From Mercenaria mercenaria (Eukaryota; Mollusca; Bivalvia; Venerida; Veneridae), in NCBI RefSeq assembly GCF_021730395.1, contig NC_069378.1:41181001-41245000 (forward strand): a stretch of 64,000 nt of DNA, given 5' to 3'. Within the stretch, counting starts at the first letter, position 1. Each line of letters opens with the position of its first letter. The notes under the pieces were generated by a model that was not told the DNA's origin, did no database searches, and saw nothing but the letters and a program-made list of their open reading frames with translations. Positions 33,197 through 44,200 of this stretch are shown one piece after another. The position numbers were made by a program, and so were the translations under genes.

Positions 33197-34180
33197 TTAA
33201 ATTTGTTCAAGATCGCTAAACGGAACCCAACTATTAAATTTTTCGCTATAACCCTTCCATTTTACTAAAGCTTGTTTTTTCTTATAGTCTCGTCTAATAA
33301 CTTTTTCTATTCTAAAAACTTCTTGTGTAGTAGGTAAAAGTTCTTGTCCGTAAAATGAACCTTGAATTATTTCATCATTTAAATCTTTAATAGTGTATGT
33401 TCTGGGATTTGTATTATTAATTTTATAAATTATAAATATTTCCTCTGTCCAGTTTGGTGTATATCCTTTTTCAAAATGTCTTTTAAGTTTGCTTAAACGA
33501 ACTCGATCACCAATTTTAAATTTTGCTTTACTCTTTGGTATTTTTAAATCACCATATAAATTAAAGTAAACAGTACCTTTATTTAAGTTTTTACTAGCTT
33601 CGGTTGATGCCATTTTTATACTAGAATGTTTTGTTTTGTTATATTTATCAACCATATCCTGCAAATTATCTAAATAAGTATAAGTATTATTTGCTGTAAA
33701 ATATTTCCACATTATTCTTTTTAAACTTCTATTAAATCTTTCTATTACTACAGCCTTTCCTTCATTAAATGTATGGTACATATTAATCTTATTTTTATTC
33801 AAAAATGATTCAAACTTTTTATTATAAAATTCTTTTCCTTCATCTACCCATAAATTTTGTGGAATCCTTGCAGTCTTCGGGGACTTTTGTCCCTGAATTC
33901 TATCTTTTAAAATTATTTTTTCAAATGCTTCAGTAACAGATTCTCCAGTTTTATTCTTTAATGGAATAACCCAAGCATATTTACTGAATATATCAATAAC
34001 GGTTAACAAGTACTTTACTCCTTTATTATATTTTGAAAAAGCTTGCATGTCAACTAAATCAGCTGACCAAGTATCATCAATATCATGAACAATCACTCTT
34101 CGTTTCCTAAATTTTCTTTTAATTGGTTTGTGTAATTCTTCTGCTAATTCATCGCTCCATGTGATTCCGGGGGTATACTC
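33197..34180 (-). CDS. Polinton fossil: retroviral-type integrase with C-terminal chromodomain
   Basis: The rve core shows TWSADLVDMQ (first Asp), LWVDEGKEFYN (second Asp) and the VIERFNRSLKR region (Glu). An SH3-like segment (KIGDRVRLSKLKRHFEKGY) and a C-terminal chromodomain (VIRRDYKKKQALVKWKGY ... SWVPFSDLEQI) follow. The order and length are normal for Polinton integrases. The upstream coding part ('ITWSDELAEEL') extends to about 34180, overlapping the end of the PLA2 gene. It would have inserted element DNA at a 6-bp staggered site. The open frame looks whole. Confidence 0.9.
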   Translation of the reverse strand, partial: EYTPGITWSDELAEELHKPIKRKFRKRRVIVHDIDDTWSADLVDMQAFSKYNKGVKYLLTVIDIFSKYAWVIPLKNKTGESVTEAFEKIILKDRIQGQKSPKTARIPQNLWVDEGKEFYNKKFESFLNKNKINMYHTFNEGKAVVIERFNRSLKRIMWKYFTANNTYTYLDNLQDMVDKYNKTKHSSIKMASTEASKNLNKGTVYFNLYGDLKIPKSKAKFKIGDRVRLSKLKRHFEKGYTPNWTEEIFIIYKINNTNPRTYTIKDLNDEIIQGSFYGQELLPTTQEVFRIEKVIRRDYKKKQALVKWKGYSEKFNSWVPFSDLEQI

Positions 34181-34713
34181 TACCTCCTTTTCCCGTTTTT
34201 TGACTTTTGTTTTTGTCTGGGCGTTAAGCCCATAGGGAACTGTTGTTCCTGTCCCAGCCCAAGTTTGTATTTCGTTTTAATTACAGGTTTTACAACTAAA
34301 TGTTTTGCAATCTTTTCTCCAAATGTTTTTGATTTAGTTTTATTTAAGTTGGAAAGCATTTGCTTATCACATGTACCCTTTTTTACATCACTGTCATAGC
34401 AAAAGTCATGGTCCATACATACTGCATCCAGTTCATTGAAAGGAGGTCCATTATCTAAAGGATTTCCTGGTCCACAATAGTTATATCCTGGAAGTGTTAA
34501 ACCTTTTTTAGGTAATAAAGGTAACATTGCTTTGTGAATATCTAAATTACCTGCTGTGATAGTACTTTTAACAAACTTTGATTTCATTTTCCCACAAGAT
34601 GCGCAGGTAGCCATTAACATTCTTTTCCCATTTTTTGCTGTAACATAGTGAGGATTTATATTATCAGTAAATTTTCTTTCTTTCAAACAATATATTTTAT
34701 TCTGTAAACTCAT
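34180..34713 (-). CDS. Polinton fossil: zinc-ribbon plus phospholipase A2-like protein
   Basis: The N-terminal 50 residues (IYCLKERKF ... ATCASCGKMKSKFVK) resemble the short Cys-rich module found in several large DNA viruses and adintoviruses. Residues about 75-115 hold the PLA2 signature: YNYCGPGNPLDNG (Ca-binding loop) and DAVCMDHDFCY (catalytic His-Asp). A basic tail ends in RQKQKSKNGKRR. By analogy with parvovirus VP1, it may breach endosomal membranes at entry. The frame looks whole, with a start just after a TATATAATATAAG box. Confidence 0.85.
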   Translation of the reverse strand: MSLQNKIYCLKERKFTDNINPHYVTAKNGKRMLMATCASCGKMKSKFVKSTITAGNLDIHKAMLPLLPKKGLTLPGYNYCGPGNPLDNGPPFNELDAVCMDHDFCYDSDVKKGTCDKQMLSNLNKTKSKTFGEKIAKHLVVKPVIKTKYKLGLGQEQQFPMGLTPRQKQKSKNGKRR

Positions 34714-34803
34714 CTTATATTATATATGTTTAAATTTAACTTTAAAACTTTTTAGTATGTTTGAAATCTGTGGTTTTTAAAGTATTTAAATTGTCCGGCA
34801 TTA

Positions 34804-34875
34804 GTCGGTTTTTTAGAAGTGGTCAAAAGGCCAAGTGGGGTCAAAAACGCTCGCTTCGGTAGTTCTAATACTACT
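34804..34875 (-). repeat. Polinton terminal inverted repeat, right
   Basis: Exact reverse complement of 2151-2222. Confidence 0.9.
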
Positions 34876-34881
34876 TACATA
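34876..34881. repeat. Polinton target-site duplication, right copy
   Basis: TACATA, matching TACATG at 2145-2150 at five of six positions. Confidence 0.7.
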
Positions 34882-36460
34882 AAATTGTTACGGATTACTT
34901 TATCTTTTATCAAGTTTTGTAAACTTGCACACCAAAATACATGGACTAATCCATGTTTTGCATATATATTTTAGACGGTCTTACACTTTGTTTTTATTAT
35001 ATATAATAGGGGTAGATTAATCCATCTTTTTATCAATATGTGCATCGCACGTAGTTTTTGAAATGTGCAAGAAGAAATGATGGATTAATCCATGTCTGCG
35101 AACTGGTTTTCACTACATGAAATAGTTACGGATTACTTTATCTTTTATGAAGTTTTGTAACTTGCACACCAAAATGCATGGATTAATCCATGTTTTGCAT
35201 ATATATTTTAGATGGTCTTACAATTTGTTTTCATTATGTATAATAGGGGTGGATTAATTCATCTTTTTATCAATATGTGCATCGCATGTAGAAGTTTGTG
35301 AAATGTGCAAGAAGAAATGATGGATTAATCCATGTCCGCGAACTGGTTTTCACTACATGAAATTGTTACGGATTACTTTATCTTTTATCAAGTTTTGTAA
35401 ACTTGCACACCAAAATACATGGATTAATCCATGTTTTGCATATATATTTTAGACGGTCTTACAATTTGTTTTCATTATATATAATAGGGATGGATTAATC
35501 CATCTTTTTATCAATACTTGCATCGCGTGTAGAAGTTTTGGAAAAGTGCATGAAGAAAAGATGGATTAATCCATGCCGAAGAACAGGTTTTCATAATAAT
35601 TTATCAAGTTTTGAAAACATGCACTAAGAATGCATGGATTAATCCATGTCTTTGATTATATAATTTAGACGGTCTTAGAATGTTTTCTCATTGCATATGA
35701 TAGGGACGGATTAATCCATCTTTTCATCAATATCTGCATCGTATGTAGAAGTTTTGGAAAAGTGTAACAGGTTTTTCACAATTTGAAGAAAATAATTTAT
35801 CTTTATCAAGGAAAAAAGGATGGATTAATCCATGCTTTTGACTCTACATATGAGATAGTCCGCTAATGCGTTTTCCACTACAAATATTGGGATGGATTAA
35901 TCCGTCTATTTCTATATAACATTGCTTGTAGAAACATGTAAACATGCGCGAAGGAAGGAGGAACGAAATGGAGATGGATTAATCCATTCTTTATATTTTT
36001 TATCAATATTTGCATTTATATGTGCTAGTTTTCAAACATGTACACAATATAGATGGATTAATCCATGTCTTACATTCCCTGCATTAGATAGGGATCCATT
36101 AATTCGTCATTTCCTACTATCAATATCAGCAATAATTTGTAGATGATTCGAAAACATGCAAAATAAATGCATGGATTAATCCATGTTTTTTATATATATA
36201 TCATACCAGGTTTATATTACCATGATTATGACATATATCAACAGTCCAAATGAAAGGATGGATTAATCCATGTTTTATAATGAACATAAAGTGTAATATT
36301 TCTTCAAAGTATGGAATTCATTTGGACTGAATAATGGATTAATCCATTCATTATCAGTAATGAAATCTGAATTCGCAGATGAATTAAACCATGATAAATT
36401 GGAAATTATAGCTTCTTTTATTCGGAGTTTTGCCAATGCATGGATTAATCCATGTCACAA
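34882..36460. repeat. Satellite array built on the palindrome ATGGATTAATCCAT
   Basis: About 20 copies of (A/G)TGGATTAATCCAT or close variants occur, spaced roughly 70-80 bases apart. Near the left side a higher-order unit of about 240 bases repeats ('ttacggattactttatcttt' at about 34889, 35127 and 35369). Spacer sequences diverge rightward while the palindrome is kept. This is the continuation of the array at 1750-2144. Confidence 0.85.
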
Positions 36461-37910
36461 ATTCCGCGTTTTTTTGCAAAGTTGACAATTTCCAAAATAG
36501 TCCTCCGATATTTGGTCAAAATAAAGACACTCTAAACGGCGTATACTACCCCCAAACAGGGATTTTTTTGTCAAATCCCTTTTTATAAAATCATCAAAAA
36601 AAAAATAAAAATAAATAAATATAGTTTTGATACAATGAGTGATAACTCTTACAAGTTTGATTATCTTAGGATCCAAGTTCCATTAAAACAAAAATAAAAC
36701 ACTACTGATAAAAACATATGGAAAATGTGTAATCTGAAAAACAGTATTTGCAAAAGTATTGACCAAATAGTTATTTTGTTAAGTATATACCTTTATACAT
36801 CCTTGTTTATTTTTGTGTATTGGATACAAGAAGAGGTATTATCTATTCCGATAAGACGAGAGGCATAATGCAAAACTAGTTTACAGTCCTACAGCTTTAG
36901 ACTTCATATACGACCATTTGACTAGGAACATCTGTGATTTAAGAGGTGAAGACTGATAAAATATATTGATTGAAATTATAAATCTAGTTTGCGTTATCAG
37001 TGCATAAACGCATTTTGTAAGATATTTTCGCCAGATTGCACGGGAATAAAAATATGGTAAGCACATTCATTTTAAACAGTTTTGAACAAATGTAGGGAAC
37101 ATTCTTATTACTTAGATATACTATGTGATATATTTCTGATCAGTACTTGTGTTTAACGTTTTTAAAAAGACCGCGGTCAAATTCGATCGTCTTGTAGATT
37201 GGAACCTATATTGAAAGTATTTTCAGTATCTTTCAATCTTGTGTAAATAGAAAAGTAAATAAATTCTTTTATCTACATGTAACAAGTAACCTTTTATACC
37301 GAATTATCTTTTATTCCCTTAATATCAGGGATATTTTCATATTGGGTCACAAACAAATTGATTGAAAATATTCTGAACAAATAACTTCATTGATCACACA
37401 CGTTCAATACAATTTTTTCACTTTGTCGTACGTAATGCATCCAGCATTTAGATAATTTCTCAATAAAATTGCGAGTTGTACAGTTACAAAGACTACCATT
37501 TTTTTTAAAGGGCACTCTTTCTAGCAAAGTATGGTTTGTTTAGGGTCTATGCAAATATTTGATGTATGTGAATTAAAAAAAAAAAGACACAAAAAAACAC
37601 TAAGACTTATAATCAGATATATAGAAAAAATAAAACCAGATTACGTTATCTTGTGATTTGATGATATGGGTTACGTAAAGTATTATTACGAGAAAACATT
37701 TCGATGATACCACCTGTTTTAGAAAAAAATCAATTGATAGAAAATAAAATGTCCACCACCAAATAAGCTTTTCTTTAAACTTTCTAGCTTGCATTGTACA
37801 TGAGACTAGATTAATGGGATCCTTTCATTTGGGGAATTAAAAAAACGTTCCAAAATCAGTATGGTTACACCTACGATTATTAAGTATTATGATGTTCCGT
37901 TAGAGCCATC
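36461..37910. other. Unassigned AT-rich sequence
   Basis: I see no gene, exon or repeat that can be supported. Confidence 0.5.
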
Positions 37911-39541
37911 GCCTACTCCCTAGGAATAGAAAACGCAATGGTACGACGATGCGATGGTAAAGCGCGACAGTACGATGGCAAAGAGCGACAGTACTATGTG
38001 GTGGCACGACAGTACGATGGCGAAGCGCGACATTAGGATGGTGACAGTCCATCGCACTGTCGCGCTTTGCCATCGTACTGTTATGCTTCGCCATCGTACT
38101 GTCTCACTTCACAATCGTAGTGTCACAAGCGTTCTGACGCGCTTCGCCTTCGTACTGTCGCGCTTCGCCATCGCATCTTCGCGTTTAACCATCCTACTGG
38201 CGCCTTTCTGGCAAGCATGCGTAAAACAGTTCACTTAGTCGGCAAGATGTCAGACGGAGTTCGTGCTTTAGATTAACTTACTAATGATCTTGTTTAATGT
38301 AGAATCTTGTTTAATGTAAATATACAAAAATCTGTTGTTTACTGGTGTTTTTGTTTTTATAATGAATGGGGTTAGTAGAAATAAATAAGGACGGTCGGGT
38401 TAGCGAAAACAAACAACTGTATTCTACACCTTATCAACACTTTTGTATAAAATGCACTAGCTTTAAACAAGAGTTTATTGTTTTACTATTTAAACTGACA
38501 ATAAATATTTTTAACGTTTCATGGCTTGAAATATAAGAGCTGATTAAAGAAAATCTCACAAAATGAATAACTACATGTAAATACATTATTATTATTTTTT
38601 GTAGGGATAACGCATGTTTTTCTTTTTATAACGTCTTCAGAGTCCCGAGGGATTGGTTGGTACCCGAGTCCGTAGGATTCTGAAGACGTTATAATACGAA
38701 ATGAAGCATAAAACGCGAAAAAAAAAACAACTAATAAATGAATACATTCTCTCTCAACGTCATTATTCCAAGAAACGAACGGGAGCGTCTGCGTTGTTTT
38801 TTCACGTTGACGTCATTTCCATTTTTGTCATCCGTTTTGGGCCGTAATGCGTTTACGCTTTTCCATGAAACGTGCATATATCAAAAGGTGTTATAACAAC
38901 ACGTGAGCGCGGGAATCTCTCTGTAAACACGTTTTCTCTGTTGTAAAAGCACCCCCGAAAAGTGACAAGAACAGAATTTTTATGCTAGAATATTCATAGA
39001 GAGGTTATTTTTAATACTATATTTTGTTTATAAATAACACACTTCCGGTTACTATTTTTATTATACCTCAAGTAAACAAAGTAAAATAGACATAGGACAA
39101 CGGTATTATTTTTGCATACTTCATTTCTAACAATATAAAGTTCTTTTTTTTAATATCATCCTTCCAGATTATATCATTTGAGTGACACCCTGCCAGATGA
39201 TTTTCATTTGAATAACATTGACAGGTGATAGTCATTTGAATAGCAGTTGTCGGGTGTATGTAAGTTCAATAATACCCGTGCGAAAAGCGTTGTTGTTATT
39301 TGATTATTGGACCGAGCAAAGATTACTATCAAATAAAGTTTAATTAAAATCGGCTTACATATAAACAGAGATGCGAGGATGAAGCGCGACAGTACGATGG
39401 AGAAGCGCGATAGTACGATGGTCTGTCACCAGTGTACTGTCGTGCTTCACCATCGTACTGTAATGTTATTACCATCGTACTGTCGCGCTTCGCTATCATA
39501 CCGCCGTACCTTCGCTCTTCGAGTTCGTAGGGAGCAGGCGC
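37911..39541. mobile_element. Putative 1.6-kb foldback DNA element with minisatellite ends
   Basis: The left end CGCCTACTCCCTA and the right end TAGGGAGCAGGCG are near-perfect inverses. Each end carries a minisatellite of about 20-21 bases (GACAGTACGATGGC.AAGCGC and its inverse): 37930-38205 on the left, switching orientation halfway, and 39370-39500 on the right. There is no coding capacity and no clear target duplication. Confidence 0.6.
38626..38694. other. Perfect 16-bp inverted repeat with a 37-base loop
   Basis: TTATAACGTCTTCAGA and TCTGAAGACGTTATAA face each other inside the foldback element. This may be a nested foldback relic. Confidence 0.6.
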
Positions 39542-40523
39542 TGTCCCAAACGGAAAACCGTTAAGTATATTGCAATTCTGCCGGCAAATGTTTTAATGTC
39601 ATCAACCATAAAGAATTCTCTAAAAGCTTTTAAGTAGGAAATGTATATACACTTAAAGAAGCTAAAATGGGCAAATATGCTCTGTTCATCGACTCAATAT
39701 TGCAAAAATAAACAAACAAACTGCAGGTTACTAGACGTTATATAAGGATAATCTGGAAAGTAGATCCCTCGGAAGCACCGAGAACAATGCAAACAGTGAA
39801 AATTGCAGACTCGGTTTGATTGAGTCTGTGATTGTGCAACTGGATTTGTAAACGCCTTGTTATATTTGTTCCACTGAGACGGAAACTATGGTTACGGATG
39901 GCTGTGCTGGTTAAGAAAAGTGTTAATGATAGTCTGAAACCGAAGATCGTTAAACTTGATTTTGTTACAGCAGAAACTACTTAGACTTCATTTTTGATTT
40001 AAGATAATACTGATTTTTTTTCTTTTACAAATGAACGAAAGTAAATTTCAAAACTTCAAATTCTATAATACAAATATAGGAAGGTTTTCAACACTTTTTT
40101 CAATTATATTTGGTGTTTCGTCATGAAAGCGCATCTAGCTTTACATGTAAGCGGACTTTTGGATTATCTTAAATTCTTAGACTATGAGAGTCATTTTCTT
40201 CACCTTATAGAAGCGAGATACAAAGTCTGTATACGCAGCTGAAGTCGCCTCCTGCTTTCAAAATTGATAAATTCACAAAAATGATTAGAAATTGCTCTTA
40301 TGAACCAATGGGGAAAACAAATCAATAATACAATCTGCCGTCCTATTTTTAGCTCTTTATTGGGATTTATATCAAATCTAGTATTTGTTACAATAAGATA
40401 ATTATCATTGAAATACAAAAAGCAATATAAATGTATGGTTCAAAGTGTTCAAATGTATTTCTGAGCACCTCTCGAGACTAAGCGAAGTGTTAAGTCACTT
40501 AACAATTGAAATTATTTGTAATA
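39542..40523. other. Unassigned sequence upstream of chitin synthase exons
   Basis: No supported exon or promoter. If the first coding exon of chitin synthase lies in the window it may be here, but I could not identify it. Confidence 0.4.
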
Positions 40524-40740
40524 TGGACGCATTGGCCAATAGGGCTAAGACTCTTACGGGGGTGAAGGCCCCGGGTTCAATTCTTGGCTACTCCCATTGC
40601 GGTGTGTCCTTGGGCAAAGCATTTTATCACAATTGCCTCTGTCGACTCAGCTATAACTGGGTATCAGCAAATTGCTGGTGGTTAGGTACAATTGGTTTTA
40701 ATTGTTCTTAAAATATGGGCGTTCAAAAGCTCTATAGAGC
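40524..40740 (+). mobile_element. tRNA-derived SINE
   Basis: A tRNA-like head (GGCCAATAGGGCTAAGACTC ... GGGTTCAATTCTTGGC, matching a B box) is followed by a central domain 'gtgtccttgggcaaagcatt' that I associate with a conserved SINE domain found in molluscs. It lies in the intron or flank before exon 40937. Confidence 0.7.
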
Positions 40741-40936
40741 TTATGTTTACTGTTTGATAAAGCGACGGTAAATAGAATTTACCTTTACAAATACCTGTAT
40801 GTTAGTCCACGTAACTGTAAAACGTTAGTCTAATTCCGCGTTTTAGGAATTTAAAGAGAAACAATATACATAACGAAAACTGACACAAAACATATCATCG
40901 TTAATGATCTCATTATTTTTTAATCCAATTTTGTAG

Positions 40937-41267
40937 GCCTCAAACGGCATAACGAAAGACCATCAATGCCATCAAAATGGTGGCTATCAAGAGGAAAATA
41001 AAACAGAAAGTAAAGACGCATACAAATGGGACACATTTGAAGACAGAAACGACAATAGCGAGTCCTCTAAAGGTGGCAGGCGGTGGGAAGCCATCCATAA
41101 AGTATCTAAAGTGATTTTTCTGGTTATCTTATTTCTGTGTGTGTTAGGTACTGCTATTTTGAATAAAAGTACAGTTTTCCTTCTAGTGTCCAATATCTCA
41201 CCACCGAATGCCGCTCGAAATACGTCACTCAAGACTTCAGGGTACCATTTTCGATATGAAACGTCTG
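40937..41267 (+). CDS. Chitin synthase exon a: acidic N-terminus and first membrane helix
   Basis: Acceptor 'ttttgtag', donor 'gtaaga'. It encodes a hydrophilic Gln/Asn/Glu-rich stretch, [10 protein letters not shown], and a first transmembrane helix ([17 protein letters not shown]). Starts phase 0, ends phase 1. Confidence 0.85.
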
Positions 41268-44200
41268 GTAAGAATAATTTATGGCTAGCTATTGGATTGA
41301 ACATGTACTTACTAACTACAAATGTATTACGAAACATTGACTCTATTATGTCATGAGGTTTAAAGTGTAAAGTTAGTGTGACACTGTTATTACATAGATT
41401 CATAAAAATCATAATACATAAAGTTTATTAAGCTAGTCTGTCAACGCTTTTAAACATTGTGTGATAAGTAAATTTTCTTTAAGTGATAATATTTTACTTG
41501 TATTATTTTAGAAACTGGTGTCAATTATATATGGGCGCTTGTCTTGATAGTGATATCTCCTTACATCTTCGTTGCAATATCAAGTACCTGGTCATTAATA
41601 TGCAAGAGGAATGAAGTATTCAAAGAGAATAAACAAGATAAACAAGAAGATAAACAAGCTGAACGAGATAAACAAAAAAAGGCTAAACCTAGTGATTTAA
41701 AACCTTTCGTTGTCGTAAGCAATCATAATTTTTTCAGTACGCACGCTCATCCGTGAGATTATTGATAACATATTATAAAATTTGTGATAGCAATTTTGCA
41801 TTCTTTTGTTACTACATTTTGCTACACGTTCATGCATGCATAGTGGAATTTTAATCTCTGTTGATCATGTTAGTTAAAAGGCACTTATTCTGAAAATTGT
41901 TTCTTATTTTGCAGACTTTCCTAGTTGAGACAGTGCATTCAGTTGGACTTAGTCTTCTTGTATTTGCACTTTTACCAAACTTAGATCCAGTTGCAGGAGG
42001 ACCATTGTTTTGCTTGAACATCGTAGTTATTCCATCTTTCCTTGGACTTATAGGGACTGGTACATAATTATACACTTTGAAATACCATAAAATTTCAACA
42101 AGGTTATTCTTTAAATTTTCATCGACAAGAAGAATATGATATACCATAATTATTTTGTTAGATTCAACATATCATGTTCTCTGTACTTGGTGACTATGCA
42201 ATTTAGTCTAAACTTACTATAACGATCAGCCACTATACGTCCATTTCCATTGCACTTGCAGAGTAACTAAATTCAAATTTATTTCTTTAGCAGGGAATGA
42301 TTGTCGATCAAGCTGGAAGATTATTCGGCTTTCAAAGTATATTGTTTGCGGTGCTTCAAGCATTACCTCAATGGCTTTCTGGACCTACTATATATATAAA
42401 ATGGATAGCGACTTGAAGGGCGACAAGCAAGGCCTGATTACTATATCTGTCTTTGCACCTTTGTTAATATCAGTGGTTTCATGGAAAAACTTTATTCCAA
42501 GGGTACATGCATAATTATCTTTTTTCTTTGTCTTTTTACCCTATATATGTCCTATTGACATTATCAAGATTTTACAAGAAGTATACAAATAACAATTATT
42601 TTGTGAAATAAAATTGCAAATTTTACAATTCTCGAGCACAGAAACATTTGTCTAAACTGTTAGAGTTTTGTATGACTTGTATGTTATCGTCGGTGTAAAA
42701 ACTTACAATACAAAATTTACTTGCAAGTTATTTATTGCCGTTTTCATTCAGTAAATATGATATTATTCTTCTGACTTAATCATTTTCTCATATCCCATAC
42801 TGGAGTTTTGTAAAACGACATAGGTCAGTCGCCCGTCCGCTTAGCTCAATAGGTAAGAGCGTTGGTCTACGGATCTTGGGGTCGCGAGTTCGATCCTCGG
42901 GCGGGGCGTATGTTCTCCGTGACTATTTGATAAACGACATTGTGTCTGATATCATTAGTCCTCCACCTCTGATTCATGTGGGGAAGTTGGCAGTTACTTG
43001 CGGAGAACAAGTTTGTATTGGTACAGAATCCAGGAACACTGGTTAGGTTAACTGCCCGCCGTTACATGACTGAAATACTGTTGAAAAACGGCGTTAAACC
43101 CAAAACAAACAAACAAACATAGGTCAGTCTAATGGATTATTTTCAATATCTTATATTTTTACCTTAATAATGCTTCTTTTAAATTAATACTTCCGCACTA
43201 ATGTAAATTAATACCATTTTTTTTTATATTACAGCAGAACGACTTTGTGACGAATTTGTTAAAACAGATGCATAAGGTTCGTACAAAATTAAACGCCATC
43301 GTCAGCTTAGGGAAAATCTTAGTGACATTATGCATGGTGTCACTTCTCTATGGAAGCGGTTGCAATAATGGATTAAAGTGCATCAAAGCCCTGTACGGCT
43401 TTACTTTGTCGAACGAGAATATAACAGAGGCAAGCAACAGTACAGCACTACTGAACAATGCGTCAACTGGTACAGCCTGTGCCGTGTTAGAATCTGCATT
43501 GCTGGGACCTACAACTCTCGTCGTAAACTCAATCAGCGGATCGTGTTCAGGGAATATGCCCTTTTATATTGCCGCCGTAAATATTTTATCAGGCTTCTTA
43601 TGTTTCAGGTACAGTTATTGTTTTTTTTCTAATCGTTCATTTACATGTTTATTAGAATACACGATTTGCATCATGAAGGTCATAAGAAACTAGGTGGGAC
43701 CATTTAGTCTCATACGACCGGAAGAGTGTTGGCGTTTGTCTTTCATAAAGTAATTCCATTCTTCAATCTCGTTTAACGTAGCGCTATTAAACAGTTACAT
43801 ATAGATATATCTGTTACTTCTATGAACACTGGCTGCTACTTTACAGGTGTTGTGTTGCCGCCAACAAAATACTGGTACAACTTCAGAGCTTTTCGTTGCC
43901 ATTAGTATTGTCGACACCAGTGACCGTAGTTTTTATGTTAACCTTATTTTCGAAAAGTGTAAGTACATTTTTCACATAAAAACTTTGATAGTTTGGTATA
44001 ACATAAACTAATGTCACCACCTTTTCCCTCTCTGTAGTATTCTTGACAAACATTGAAAACGTTGAGGAAAGAACTTTATCCCCCATCCACCATCATAAAA
44101 AATAAAGAATACAAGTTCATCAGACCATTTTACTGAGTATTTAAGTAATGCATCAGGTTAGAATAAAGGCACTTCTAAATATGTATTATAGCTACAGGAA

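Larger units (their letters stand above)
2151..34875. mobile_element. Polinton/Maverick (adintovirus-like) fossil, interrupted by a nested insertion
   Basis: The element has 72-bp terminal inverted repeats that match at every position and a 6-bp target duplication with one mismatch. It spans 32.7 kb; without the foreign DNA at about 11895-28869 it is about 15.75 kb, a standard Polinton size. Parts recognised: fibre-like protein, packaging ATPase, unknown late protein, penton-like protein, double jelly-roll major capsid protein, membrane-active protein, adenain-like protease, family B DNA polymerase in two parts, nucleoside kinase, two-helix membrane protein, chromodomain integrase and PLA2-like protein. 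It is a fossil: several structural genes carry a few breaks each, and the polymerase part right of the insertion is badly decayed. The identical inverted repeats suggest a fairly recent insertion. The decay contrast may partly be assembly error in A/T runs. Confidence 0.93.

Noticed and set aside
37900-38238. Open frames on both strands with repeated His/Arg/Thr
   Set aside because: Translations of the 20-bp minisatellite of the foldback element.
41111-41412. Minus-strand 141-residue frame across the first chitin synthase exon
   Set aside because: Shadow of the coding exon on the opposite strand.
42838-42906. Possible tRNA gene
   Set aside because: It has A and B boxes but is the head of a SINE with a body, (CAAA)n tail and target duplication.
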